Numbered from the stretch's first letter, positions 41,787 to 50,773 are shown. The stretch: DNA of 64,000 bases from Asticcacaulis sp. YBE204 (GCF_000495855.1 NZ_AWGF01000011.1:1-64000); one strand, 5' to 3'. Notes: generated by a model not told the origin, from the letters alone. Made by a program: numbers and translations.

Positions 41787-42106
41787 TCCCCAACGCCTAT
41801 CCGCTCGAAATCTTCAAAGGTCAGGTCAATCCGCTGCACTTCGGCTTTTTCACCGGCGTCAATGCCGATGAAGCGCTCGACATGACCGGCTCGCGGTTTC
41901 GCCTGGTCGTTTACGACGCGGTCGGTGGGCTGTGTCTTTCGACCGAGGTCGATCCCGACAGCGACAACATCGTCCGCTTTCCGCTCACGGTCGCACAGGG
42001 CGATGCGATCCCGGCCGGAACGAACCGCTACGAGTTGGCGCGCCTGATCGGGGACAACATGGAAACACTGGCTTACGGGCCGTTCAAAGTCGTGGGAGGT
42101 CGTTGA
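41783..42106 (+). CDS. Hypothetical protein of the inserted tail-spike cassette
   Basis: A 107-residue protein with beta-strand character (YPLEIFKGQVNPLHFGFFTGV, FRLVVYDAVGGLCLSTEVD), resembling phage baseplate-upper or fibre-linked domains in style. It opens a three-gene set not present between portal and gpF in Mu. It overlaps both neighbours by one to four bases. Confidence 0.6.
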   Translation: MIPNAYPLEIFKGQVNPLHFGFFTGVNADEALDMTGSRFRLVVYDAVGGLCLSTEVDPDSDNIVRFPLTVAQGDAIPAGTNRYELARLIGDNMETLAYGPFKVVGGR

Positions 42107-42822
42107 TGGTCGATCAGATTATCAAGACAGTCAAAGTTATCGTCCCTGGCATTCAGGGACCGGTCGGCCCGGAAGCCGAACTGCCTGACGTTATCGCCGG
42201 GCTACCAGACCGGGCCTCCGCCATCGAGGGTGAACTGACCACACGGTTCGATCTTCCCGCAGGGCTGATCCTGACACCGCACGAAGCCGAGATCGGCGCG
42301 ACGGTGGCCGTCACGGCGTCGGTCGAGTCGCTGACCAAAGACCCGGTCACCCATTCACTGCGGAAAGGCGCTGCTCAGCCTGTCGCCTTGACGGCATCGG
42401 AGCGGTCGAAGGTTTTTGCCGGAATCACAGCAACGACCGAGTTCACCTATCAGGCCTCGGGCGTCTTCAGGCCGATCGCGGCAGCGGCGGCCTTCACTAT
42501 GAAGCATCGCCAGTACTGGGGCGCTCTGAACGCTGAACCTGCCGAGGGTGTTTTCCCGAATGGTCTTTTGTCCGAACTGGTTGCTGGACGCGGGTTTGCT
42601 CACGACTTCGCGGCCAATAAGGTCTTGTGCATCATCGTGTCGAAGGCTCTTTACGCTGAGCTGCCGACGTCGGTGACGATGTTCGGCCTGCCTAACGCTC
42701 TGACCGACGTATTCACGGTCTCGGAGGTCACCGCGCCGAACACCGGCGCAGGCACAAAGCCGTGCTGGCGTCTCATCTCAAAATACATTTATGGCATTCA
42801 GGCAGGGGTATCCTTCGCATGA
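42106..42822 (+). CDS. Hypothetical virion-associated protein with collagen-like start
   Basis: A 238-residue protein whose N-terminus contains GIQGPVGPEAE, a short collagen-like run often found in tail fibres. The remainder (GATVAVTASVESLTKDPVTH... to the end) is beta-rich. No database family recognised. Middle gene of the cassette with 41783 and 42819; it overlaps each by one or four bases. Confidence 0.6.
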   Translation: MVDQIIKTVKVIVPGIQGPVGPEAELPDVIAGLPDRASAIEGELTTRFDLPAGLILTPHEAEIGATVAVTASVESLTKDPVTHSLRKGAAQPVALTASERSKVFAGITATTEFTYQASGVFRPIAAAAAFTMKHRQYWGALNAEPAEGVFPNGLLSELVAGRGFAHDFAANKVLCIIVSKALYAELPTSVTMFGLPNALTDVFTVSEVTAPNTGAGTKPCWRLISKYIYGIQAGVSFA

Positions 42823-45668
42823 CGCAACTTGGTTCAGCCATTCGCACGGCCGATTTCCGCGCGGCCGACGTGTCGCAAATTCGCGGCGCTCAACAAACCG
42901 TCGCGACCTATGCCGATATCGCGAATATCCCGGCCTACATCCTGTCGGATCGTATTCGCGTCAAGGTAAAGGATACCGGTAAAACATTCGAGCTTCAGGG
43001 CGCCGTCTTCGATCCCAATCAGGGCAAAGACGGGCTGTGGGTCGGCGGCAACTGGGTCGAGATCGTCGATGATGCGGGTGGTCAGGTCTTACTCAAGGCC
43101 GACAAGACGGATGTCGATGCGCGTCTGGCGCGGTCGTTCGTCGTGGCCGAAAACCGCGTCATCCTGCGCGATATGACCGGCGTGGCCGGAGGAGCTGCCG
43201 GGACGCTCTACCTGCCGCGAAGCCTGCGCATCACGCGCGGCGCTTTCAACGAAGGCGTCACGGTCGAGAACGACGAGTCGGATGTCATGCCCGGCTGTGT
43301 CGAAATCGTCATCGGCGGCTCCGGCGTCGGTGTGGTGCTCGATTTCTCAGATCCCGACGCGATCGAATATCGCAAGGTCGAATTCACCGGCGATATCGAC
43401 CTTGAGGACGCGGCCAATGCGACCACCGAAGTCATTTACACGGGCTGGGGCGATAATGCGAAAGGCTACTGGCCGGTTGTCGATCTCGAAAACCGGGCCG
43501 ATGTCAGCCTGACCCTGCGCCGCCCGCTTGTGGTCGAGGGTGGCAAGCTGTGGATTCCGCCCCATTACACTTACAGCGGTCAGAATGGCTTCACGCTGCA
43601 CAACGCCGCATGGGTGAAGATCGATATCTCTACCGGGCCAAGCGTTGTGGCGACGCATTACTTCGACGCTCTGGCAGCCGCCCGAGGCGATGCGCAGGTC
43701 ATCAAAACTACGGTTGGTGGTGGTGCAGGGATGGTCGATGGCTTTGGCCGGGTCGTATTCGCCACCAGCTGCAACGGGCAGGTGAAAACCTCGCACCCCA
43801 TCGTCGGCGGTTCGGTGCCGGGCGGGCTGGTCTCCAACCAGTGCGCTCACAGCCTCGATATTCGGGGTGTTCCGCGCTTGTGGCAGACAGCTGCCATCGT
43901 CAATCTCACACAGGCGGCGCTGACGGGTCGAGGCATCGTGCGCGGTGTTGCGGATGCGGCCAACGGTCAGGTCTATTGCGGTTTCGATTTCCCCGACACC
44001 CGTGGGGGGCAGCGCGCCTATTTCCGCGCGGCCTTTGAAACGGCCACCGCCGATAACTTCGCCGATCCGCGCATTTTTATCTGGGGTAAATCCGGCGCGC
44101 TGCTGGCCAACATCGGTCTGGAGCTGGAGGAAAAGGTCAATGCGTACGTGGCCTATTACGGAATCTCGACCGAGCTGCCACTGACCGACGATATCGGTTA
44201 CTTTCTGATCGGCGCTCAAAAAGAGGCCGGTCACGATCTGCGCGTCACTGCACCGCAATTCCACAACAGCGGTCAGGCCGCGTGGTGGATCGGTCGTAAC
44301 GACCTGCCTCAGGCGGTACCGGAGGCTCTGGCCGCAAAGGTACCCGCGCTGCAAACCGACCTGACCAGCGCGGAGAACGACATCGGCGCCATCTTCGATC
44401 AGCTGCCGTTCAAGGCCAGTACGACCGACATGACGGCGGCGCAGACCGATATCGCCAAAATCAAGAAAGGCGTCATCGATGCACCGGCAAGTTTCGGTTT
44501 CTATTATCCGAAACGTATGTTCCTGATGCCGGGCCGCCCTCTGGCTTTCTATCCGACGCAGTTGATGCCGGATTTGAACGAAGGTCTGGCTCAGGTCTTT
44601 CATCTCGAATCGAAAGCAGATGAAGCCTTGCCGCTCAGCGCGCGGTTCGAGGACTATTATGAAATCGATCCGGTGCGTGTCGGCACTCGCATCAACCTGA
44701 CAATCCGTCGTCGGGGTGACGATGGCCGCGACTATCGCTCGCGCCGGGAGATCACGGCCTGCGTCGGGCCGGAGAACGGTAGCGAGCTGCTCAGGCTGCT
44801 GTTTTTGGGTAACAGCCTGACTCACCGCCAGCGACCCATGCTAACCGCACAAATTCTGGAAGCGCGCGGTCACACGGTCGAAATGATCGGCACGATGAAA
44901 AACACGGGCGGTGGCACGAACACGGCTCCAGCTTACGCTGGCGAAGGTCGTGAAGGCCGCGCCTACGCCGACTTTCTCAATGTGCTGACCGACTATATGG
45001 TCCCGCTGACACCTGGTGACGAAGCCGCGTACCGGGCCATGAGCGACGAAGCCAAAACGGGCATCAACCCGATGCTGAAGGTGCCGGACGCGGATGATAT
45101 CGCCAACCGGAACCATTTCATTCACAACGGTTACATCGTCGATCTTCGGTTCTATCTCGATCGCTTCGGATTCCCGGACCCTACGCACATCACTATCGAC
45201 CTCGACCGCAACGACTGGTGGCGCGTTGTGGGTGGCTTCAGCGCGACACTCGCCAGCATCGAGCATGGCGTAAATGTCTTCTACACGCAGTGTCGCCGGG
45301 CCTGTCCCGATGCGTACATTTCGTTCGTTATCGGCACGGATCAGTTCAGCGGCTACATCGAGTCGTTGTGGCCGCAGTATCGTTACCAGTCCATGCTGGC
45401 GATCGAAGCTCTGGTTGCCGGCGCGCAAGCAGGTGGCGACACGAAGGTCGATGTCATCGTGGCGGTCGGTCATATGAACGACCAAACGGGCTATCCGCTC
45501 GCCTACACGGCCACCGACCCGGTCACCGGTCTCAAATCGGCTGATCTAGCGGCGGGCGGCGCAGACAATATCCACCCGGCGTCTGAGGCAGAGGATGGCC
45601 TTGGGGTAACGCGCCAGCAGGTGGTCGAGCCGATCGCTGCGTGGATCAACTACACGGCCAGTCTGTAA
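42819..45668 (+). CDS. Tail-spike-like protein with SGNH hydrolase domain
   Basis: A 949-residue protein. Residues up to about 620 are beta-rich with a pectate-lyase-like look (repeated NRADVSLTLRRP, GGKLWIPPHYTYSG), fit for a tail spike. From about 655 an SGNH/GDSL hydrolase begins: LFLGNSLTH (Ser in block I), GEGREGRAY (block II-like) and GGADNIHPASE near 914-922, which supplies the Asp and His. Such domains remove acetyl groups from surface glycans, so it likely trims a host polysaccharide receptor. It lies between portal and gpF. Confidence 0.75.
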   Translation: MTQLGSAIRTADFRAADVSQIRGAQQTVATYADIANIPAYILSDRIRVKVKDTGKTFELQGAVFDPNQGKDGLWVGGNWVEIVDDAGGQVLLKADKTDVDARLARSFVVAENRVILRDMTGVAGGAAGTLYLPRSLRITRGAFNEGVTVENDESDVMPGCVEIVIGGSGVGVVLDFSDPDAIEYRKVEFTGDIDLEDAANATTEVIYTGWGDNAKGYWPVVDLENRADVSLTLRRPLVVEGGKLWIPPHYTYSGQNGFTLHNAAWVKIDISTGPSVVATHYFDALAAARGDAQVIKTTVGGGAGMVDGFGRVVFATSCNGQVKTSHPIVGGSVPGGLVSNQCAHSLDIRGVPRLWQTAAIVNLTQAALTGRGIVRGVADAANGQVYCGFDFPDTRGGQRAYFRAAFETATADNFADPRIFIWGKSGALLANIGLELEEKVNAYVAYYGISTELPLTDDIGYFLIGAQKEAGHDLRVTAPQFHNSGQAAWWIGRNDLPQAVPEALAAKVPALQTDLTSAENDIGAIFDQLPFKASTTDMTAAQTDIAKIKKGVIDAPASFGFYYPKRMFLMPGRPLAFYPTQLMPDLNEGLAQVFHLESKADEALPLSARFEDYYEIDPVRVGTRINLTIRRRGDDGRDYRSRREITACVGPENGSELLRLLFLGNSLTHRQRPMLTAQILEARGHTVEMIGTMKNTGGGTNTAPAYAGEGREGRAYADFLNVLTDYMVPLTPGDEAAYRAMSDEAKTGINPMLKVPDADDIANRNHFIHNGYIVDLRFYLDRFGFPDPTHITIDLDRNDWWRVVGGFSATLASIEHGVNVFYTQCRRACPDAYISFVIGTDQFSGYIESLWPQYRYQSMLAIEALVAGAQAGGDTKVDVIVAVGHMNDQTGYPLAYTATDPVTGLKSADLAAGGADNIHPASEAEDGLGVTRQQVVEPIAAWINYTASL

Positions 45669-45670
45669 CC

Positions 45671-47329
45671 ATGCCGCTCGATCTGGAACCTCTTGCGCCG
45701 AAGGACGCACTGGCCTTCTTCCGGTCGAAGGGGTTTCAGACGTCGTTTGACTATCGCGACGTCTGGCAGGCCGAACACGCTCGCGCCTACACCGTCGCCA
45801 AGATGATGAACCGCGATCTCCTCGAGGAGACGCGGGCCATCAACGATCAGTCCATCGCCGAGGGCTGGACTTACGACCAGTTCCGCCGAGCGCTAAAGCC
45901 GAAACTTCAGGCGGCGGGCTGGTGGGGCAAGCAGCTGATGGGCGATCCGGCGACCGGCGAAATCAAGCTTGTCCAGTTGGGCTCCGATCGGCGGCTGCGC
46001 ACCATCTTCAACACCAATGCCCGCGTGGCCTATGCCGCAGGCAACTGGTCGCGCATCGAGCGCAATAAGGTCGCGCTGCCGTGGCTAGTCTACTGGACGA
46101 AAGAAGACGAACGCGTCCGGCCGGAACACGCGGCGTGGCATCTGGTCTGCCTGAGCGTCGATGATCCGTGGTGGGACACGCACTTCCCGCCCTGCGGCTG
46201 GGGCTGCCGCTGCGATACGCGCTCCTTCAGCCAGAGGATGCTGGAAGATCGTAAGATCGAGGTCACCAAAACCCCGCCGAAGTTTCCGCTCAAGACCTAT
46301 ATCAACCCGCGCACTGGGGAAGTCACCGAGGTCGAGACGGGTATCGACCCGTCGTGGAACTACAATGTCGGCAAGGCGCCGCTCCGGCCTCTGACCGCGC
46401 GCCCCTTGCCGCCGCCGCCCGGCGCGACGACGAAGCTGACCGAAGAAGAGGTCAACGACCGGATCAATGCGGCGCTCGATCAGCTTGGCGGGTCGAAGGC
46501 GCGTGTCATGCAGGATCGTGACGGCTGGCCGATCGTGGCCGGGCGCGACCTGTTCCGAGATCCCGACGGCCGTGACGCGTTACCGCGTCCGGACCTGATC
46601 GAGCATCTGCCCGCCGTCGTCCAGGCGCTGAAAAAACCCGACGAGCTGGAATGGTTATGGGCCGCCGATCCGCGTGTGCCGACGATGTACCCGCCCGACC
46701 CGGTCGCGGCGATCGGCGACGTCGTTACGGGCCGAGCAACGCAGGTGACCTATCAGCCGGTGCGGCCCTGGTTGGCCGAACTGGCGGCGCGTGAGGCCGG
46801 GCTGAAGCTCGAAAAGGCTTCGCACGCGATCGACCAGTACGCGGTGAATCATATTCTGAAGAGCCACGGCGATCCGGCTGTGGAATCGTTGCGCGGTCAG
46901 ATCGCGATTACTCCGGCGATGGTGGGACAGGTCGGTCGTATCGTTTCGGCACCGGACTTTGTGGGCCTTGGCTCGCGAAATGCGAAGAACCTAGACGTGG
47001 TCGTTTACGCGAAGCGCGACATGCTTGGCACATATATTTATGTGGAAGAGCTGCGCCGCCGCCAGTTGATGGCCGTGACCCTGTTCCGAGGGGCCGCCAC
47101 GATCGATGTCCGCAAAGCTATGCAGACCGCCGATCCAAACGTCCTGAAGCACGATGGCGGTTACACCCTGAAGATAATCGATGTCAGCCAGTCGATCAAG
47201 CCACCGCCCGCGGCACCTAAGATGCGTCTGGTCAGGCGATACACATTGAGGCTTGACGACAAGATCGTCACTGTGGATTTTAGCGGCGACACGTGGACCT
47301 TCGACGTCCAGCCCGTTCCTGCCTCCTGA
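45671..47329 (+). CDS. gpF-like head morphogenesis protein with nuclease-like C-terminus
   Basis: A 552-residue protein. Residues 1-250 are the Mu F-like minor head domain, with DYRDVWQAEHARAYTVAKMMN, then FNTNARVAYAAGNW and the HFPPCGWGCRCDTRS metal-type motif. From about 375 a second domain follows (KLEKASHAIDQYAVNHILKSHGD, ITPAMVGQVGRIVSAPDFVG, VVVYAKRDMLGTYIYVEELRR) that resembles the PBECR group of barnase/EndoU/RelE-like phage nucleases. The head protein may carry it into the cell with DNA. It starts at an ATG two bases after the spike gene stop. Confidence 0.85.
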   Translation: MPLDLEPLAPKDALAFFRSKGFQTSFDYRDVWQAEHARAYTVAKMMNRDLLEETRAINDQSIAEGWTYDQFRRALKPKLQAAGWWGKQLMGDPATGEIKLVQLGSDRRLRTIFNTNARVAYAAGNWSRIERNKVALPWLVYWTKEDERVRPEHAAWHLVCLSVDDPWWDTHFPPCGWGCRCDTRSFSQRMLEDRKIEVTKTPPKFPLKTYINPRTGEVTEVETGIDPSWNYNVGKAPLRPLTARPLPPPPGATTKLTEEEVNDRINAALDQLGGSKARVMQDRDGWPIVAGRDLFRDPDGRDALPRPDLIEHLPAVVQALKKPDELEWLWAADPRVPTMYPPDPVAAIGDVVTGRATQVTYQPVRPWLAELAAREAGLKLEKASHAIDQYAVNHILKSHGDPAVESLRGQIAITPAMVGQVGRIVSAPDFVGLGSRNAKNLDVVVYAKRDMLGTYIYVEELRRRQLMAVTLFRGAATIDVRKAMQTADPNVLKHDGGYTLKIIDVSQSIKPPPAAPKMRLVRRYTLRLDDKIVTVDFSGDTWTFDVQPVPAS

Positions 47330-47332
47330 CGC

Positions 47333-47351
47333 GGAAATAGTTCCGCCTGAT
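47333..47351 (+). promoter_or_regulatory. Candidate late promoter motif, protease copy
   Basis: The second copy of GGAAATAGTTCCGCCTGAT, starting four bases after the gpF stop, ahead of the gpI gene. About 80 bases of leader follow with a short ACGGCCCGATGTGGGCCG hairpin at about 47390. Confidence 0.6.
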
Positions 47352-47430
47352 AGGCCTTAGCTTCCCCCTCTAATCTGAAATCTCTCCAGACGGCCCGATG
47401 TGGGCCGCTTCGCTTTGAGGTTTCAGGTTC

Positions 47431-48492
47431 GTGTCCAAGGGGGCTTCCCATGAAGAACTGATCATTTGCGCCTCGGCGATCCCGGTCGCCGAGGGCGGTC
47501 GGCCTCTGACGCGTATCCGCATGGTGCCGATGGGTGAGTTTCGCCTGAAGGACGGGCGCGGCCCTTACCGCGTTCGCGATGTCGCCCATGCCGCCGAGAT
47601 CGTGGCGGCGGCGATCCGCTACTGGAATGCCGAGCGGATGTCGTATGATTACGACCACCAGACCCTTAGCGCCAAGAAGTACGAAGGCACGGCCAAGGCG
47701 TCGGCCTGGATCGATCCGGCCAAGATCACGGCGGAGCCCGACGGCATCTACGCCAACGATGTCGAATGGACGGCGGCTGCCGCTCAGGCCATTGTCGACA
47801 AAGAATATCTCTATTTCAGCCCTCTCTTCGGGGCCTCGAAAACGGGCGACATCACCAATCTTTACGGTGGCGGCCTGACCAACGACCCGGCGATCGGCGG
47901 CCTGACCGCCATTGCCGCTTCGCGCTTTTTCCAACACCAACAGGAATCCAAAATGAGCTTCGCCCGTATCGCGGCGGTGTTCCCCGGCCTTGGCGCGACC
48001 GCGACCGAGGACGAGGTGATCGCTGCTGCCACGGCGCAGACCCGACAAATCGCGGATCTGCGCACTGCCATCGGCGCCAAGGACGGTGACCCCCATGAAT
48101 CGGTCGTTGCCGCTGCCGCCACCCTCAAGCCGGTCGATCAGGCCAAGGTCGCCGGTGACGGTCAGATCATCGTCGCGGCGTCGGCCTTCAACGACATGGC
48201 CGCGCGTCTGACGCAGCTCGAACACGACAAGATCGTCGAGGTGGTCGCCGCTGGCCGGAAGGCGGGCAAGATCCCGCCGCAGTCAGAGCAGTCCATGCTG
48301 GATTGGGCGAAGGCAGACTTCAAGGCCTTCAGCAAATGGCTGGAGACGGCTGTGGAAGTTGTTCCGGCCAGCTCGAACCTGCCCGGCAAAATCCCGGCCG
48401 GTGACCCGGCGCTCGGCCTATCGGCTGACGAACTGGTCGCTGCGTCGGCACTGAACATGACCCCGGAAGAATACGCAAAGGGGAAGAAGTAA
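47431..48492 (+). CDS. Mu gpI-like prohead protease/scaffold
   Basis: A 353-residue Mu I-like protein. The N-terminal half is the protease (MVPMGEFRLKDGRG..., WNAERMSYDYDHQTL with the conserved His, FSPLFGASKTGD), the C-terminal half a helical scaffold. It begins with GTG. The ATG at 47953 after a CAGGA site lies at the protease/scaffold boundary and could give a separate scaffold, as gpZ in Mu. Confidence 0.88.
   Translation: MSKGASHEELIICASAIPVAEGGRPLTRIRMVPMGEFRLKDGRGPYRVRDVAHAAEIVAAAIRYWNAERMSYDYDHQTLSAKKYEGTAKASAWIDPAKITAEPDGIYANDVEWTAAAAQAIVDKEYLYFSPLFGASKTGDITNLYGGGLTNDPAIGGLTAIAASRFFQHQQESKMSFARIAAVFPGLGATATEDEVIAAATAQTRQIADLRTAIGAKDGDPHESVVAAAATLKPVDQAKVAGDGQIIVAASAFNDMAARLTQLEHDKIVEVVAAGRKAGKIPPQSEQSMLDWAKADFKAFSKWLETAVEVVPASSNLPGKIPAGDPALGLSADELVAASALNMTPEEYAKGKK
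47953..48492 (+). CDS. Probable nested scaffold protein
   Basis: An internal in-frame start at 47953 (MSFARIAAVFPGLG) with AGGA eight bases ahead would yield a 179-residue scaffold identical to the C-terminal half of the protease. This mirrors the gpI/gpZ pair in Mu. Use of this start is inference. Confidence 0.55.
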   Translation: MSFARIAAVFPGLGATATEDEVIAAATAQTRQIADLRTAIGAKDGDPHESVVAAAATLKPVDQAKVAGDGQIIVAASAFNDMAARLTQLEHDKIVEVVAAGRKAGKIPPQSEQSMLDWAKADFKAFSKWLETAVEVVPASSNLPGKIPAGDPALGLSADELVAASALNMTPEEYAKGKK

Positions 48493-48902
48493 TGGCTGCC
48501 GCCACCAAAGAACGCAAAACCGACATCCGCGACGGCGGATATCTGAAGCCGCCTATGGCTGCTGGTGTCAAAATCTACAAGGGCACGGTCGTTGTCCGCA
48601 CCTCGGCCGGTTACGCCCGTCCGGGCCGCACCAGCACCACCGATAAGGTGCTAGGGATTGCGCAGGAGACGGTCGATAACACGTCGGGCTCGAACGGCGA
48701 CAAGCGCATCACCGTGCGCAAGACCGTTGCCAATCTCGGCAACTCGGCTTCGGCCGACGCCCTGACGATCGCCGACATCGGCAACGAGGTCTACCTCGTG
48801 GACGATCAGACCGTCGCCAAAACCTCCGACACCAATGCCCGCATCGTCGCCGGGAAGCTGTTCGATCTCGATGATCGCGGCCCGTGGGTCGATTTCCGTT
48901 AA
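48492..48902 (+). CDS. Head decoration-like protein
   Basis: A 136-residue beta-rich protein (KIYKGTVVVRTSAGYARPGRTSTTDKVLGIAQETVDN) resembling DUF2190-like head proteins. It sits between protease and major head, as small head proteins do in Mu relatives. Its ATG shares a base with the previous stop. Confidence 0.7.
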   Translation: MAAATKERKTDIRDGGYLKPPMAAGVKIYKGTVVVRTSAGYARPGRTSTTDKVLGIAQETVDNTSGSNGDKRITVRKTVANLGNSASADALTIADIGNEVYLVDDQTVAKTSDTNARIVAGKLFDLDDRGPWVDFR

Positions 48903-48920
48903 GCCCGTCAAGGAACGAAC

Positions 48921-49820
48921 ATGTCTCAAGTCGTAACTCAGGCCCTTGTCGATGCTTTGCGCACCGGGTTCAGCACCCTGTTCGCGAATGCCCTGCAAGG
49001 CGCACCTACACCCTTCGCCGCGCTGGCGGAAATCGTGCCGTCGTCCACGGCCACCAATACCTATGCGTGGATGGCCGCGCTGCCGCAGTGGCGCGAATTC
49101 CTCGGCGAGCGCCGCTACAAGGCGCTTTCTGAACTCGTCTACGTCCTGATCAACAAGCCCTGGGAAAAGAGCGCTGAACTGCCGATCGACCAGATCGAGG
49201 ACGATAATCTCGGCATCTGGCGCAATATCGTCTCCGCGTGGGGCAACGGTGGTTCCAGCGAGCTGATCGAGATCCAGATCGCCGAAGCCATGAAGAACGG
49301 CCACGTCAACCTCTGCTACGACGGGCAGCCTTTCTTCAGCGCCAACCATCCGGTCGGCGACGGCGACGCCGTCTTCTCCAACCGCTCCGGCGATGGTTCC
49401 GGTCAGCCGTGGTTCCTGCTCGTCCAGAACGCCGCGATCAAACCCTTCATGTACCAGGAGCGCAAGAAGCCTGAGTTCACGATGGTCACGAACCTCAACG
49501 ACTCCTACGTCCACAAGAACCGCAAGCTGCCGATGGGCTCCTTCGCGCGCGGTGTTGCGGGCTATACCTTCCCACACTTCGCTCACCGCTGCGACGGCCC
49601 GATCAATGCGGCCAACTACGCGGCCGCCTATGCGGCCATCACCAGTCTGACCGACGCCGAAGGCCGTCCGCTGGGCTTCAAGCCGACCGATCTGGTTTAC
49701 GGCGCCTCCAACCGCGCGGCGGCGAAGACGATGATCGACGCGCAGAACAAGGACGGCGGCGCGTCCAATATCTACTGGAAAGACGTCAATCTGATCGATG
49801 GTTCCACCCGTCTGGCTTAA
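48921..49820 (+). CDS. Major head protein (Mu gpT-like)
   Basis: A 299-residue Mu T-like major capsid protein. It has WREFLGERRYKALSELVYVLINKPWEKSAELPIDQIEDDNLG, then QPFFSANHPVG and the end KDVNLIDGSTRLA typical of gpT. An AAGGA site lies ahead of the ATG. Most of the virion head is made of this protein. Confidence 0.93.
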   Translation: MSQVVTQALVDALRTGFSTLFANALQGAPTPFAALAEIVPSSTATNTYAWMAALPQWREFLGERRYKALSELVYVLINKPWEKSAELPIDQIEDDNLGIWRNIVSAWGNGGSSELIEIQIAEAMKNGHVNLCYDGQPFFSANHPVGDGDAVFSNRSGDGSGQPWFLLVQNAAIKPFMYQERKKPEFTMVTNLNDSYVHKNRKLPMGSFARGVAGYTFPHFAHRCDGPINAANYAAAYAAITSLTDAEGRPLGFKPTDLVYGASNRAAAKTMIDAQNKDGGASNIYWKDVNLIDGSTRLA

Positions 49821-49832
49821 GGAGCCTCGCAC

Positions 49833-50381
49833 ATGCACAGCTATCTTTATCGCGTCCGCCTTTCGGGCGTCGCCGGGGCCGAGTGGTCCGAGCGCGATCT
49901 GCGCGATGGCCCGGAAGAAGTCGCCGAACTGGTCAAGGCGATGGAAGACCCGTTCACGCAGGTTCAGTTTCTGGACCCGCGTACCGAAGAATGGGTCATC
50001 GGCCCGTCGATCGACGACATCCGCCGCTTCCGTGACAGCCTGACGACAGGCGAGCCGGGCGGCCTAACGGCAAGCCTCCTGTCGTCCTCGGTCGCAGCCG
50101 GTAACGAGGCCTATCAGCGTGGCTATATCGAAGGCAACGCCGAAGGTCTGGCCGAAGGCCGCAAGGAATCGGAGCGCGAAATCACCGACCTCAAGGCCGA
50201 GATCGAGCGCCTCAACAGCTTCACGGCGGACCTGCTCAAGGCTGCCGCCACCGCATCGTCAGCGGTGATCGATACGCCCGCGTCCGAAAGTGGCGCGGCC
50301 GGTACGGACGGGAGCGTTCCGGTACCGGAGGCGGCGGAGGGAGAACCGCCGCCCGCGACCAAACCCCGCAAGGGGCAGTAA
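49833..50381 (+). CDS. Hypothetical phage protein, gp35 position
   Basis: A 182-residue protein with an N-terminal folded part (YLYRVRLSGVAGAEWSERDL), a charged helix (EGNAEGLAEGRKESEREITDLKAEIERLNSFTADLL) and a Pro/Glu/Ala-rich tail ending in KPRKGQ. The place, right after the major head gene, is that of Mu gp35. No function is known to me. It ends just before a strong terminator. Confidence 0.65.
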   Translation: MHSYLYRVRLSGVAGAEWSERDLRDGPEEVAELVKAMEDPFTQVQFLDPRTEEWVIGPSIDDIRRFRDSLTTGEPGGLTASLLSSSVAAGNEAYQRGYIEGNAEGLAEGRKESEREITDLKAEIERLNSFTADLLKAAATASSAVIDTPASESGAAGTDGSVPVPEAAEGEPPPATKPRKGQ

Positions 50382-50423
50382 GCGTATCCCGGCACTCTGG
50401 GCCGGGTTTTCCTCCCTGTAACT

Positions 50424-50457
50424 GCGGGTGGCGTTCGAGCCGCCACCCGGTTTTTTT
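50424..50457 (+). terminator. Terminator after the head module
   Basis: The stem GGGTGGCG / CGCCACCC with loop TTCGAGC is followed by GGTTTTTTT. It separates the head genes from the next small gene. Confidence 0.88.
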
Positions 50458-50465
50458 GAGGCCAC

Positions 50466-50717
50466 ATGAAACTCTTCACTTTCCTTTTCACCTTCGCCGC
50501 TCTGGCCTTCGCCGTCGTGTCGTCCCCGCTGTTCCTGCCGCGCCTGGTCGCCACACCGGTCAGTGAACATCCGATGTCGGTGCTGGCCTATCTGATCGCA
50601 GTCGCCGTCCTCATCGGCCTGTCGATCGCCGCCGCCGTCTATCGTTCCAATGTACTGGCTAAGGTCTACGCCGTCGCCTTCCAAGCCGAGCGACAGGCCA
50701 AAGCCTACGCCGCCTGA
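50466..50717 (+). CDS. Small two-helix membrane protein
   Basis: An 83-residue protein with two hydrophobic segments (LFTFLFTFAALAFAVVSSPL and VLAYLIAVAVLIGLSIAAAV). It lies between two terminators, so it may have its own promoter and could be a moron gene expressed separately from the virion genes. Not assigned to a family. Confidence 0.6.
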   Translation: MKLFTFLFTFAALAFAVVSSPLFLPRLVATPVSEHPMSVLAYLIAVAVLIGLSIAAAVYRSNVLAKVYAVAFQAERQAKAYAA

Positions 50718-50740
50718 TTTTGACCGACTATTGAAAAGTA

Positions 50741-50773
50741 AGGGGCGGCGATCCGTCGCCGCCCTTTTGTTTT
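50741..50773 (+). terminator. Terminator after the small membrane gene
   Basis: The stem GGGGCGGCG / CGCCGCCC (loop ATCCGT) is followed by TTTTGTTTT. Together with the terminator at 50424 it isolates the gene in between. Confidence 0.85.

Noticed and set aside
43347-44825. 492-codon minus-strand frame under the spike gene
   Set aside because: Shadow of the spike gene; no ribosome-binding site or protein family, and all neighbouring virion genes are on the plus strand.
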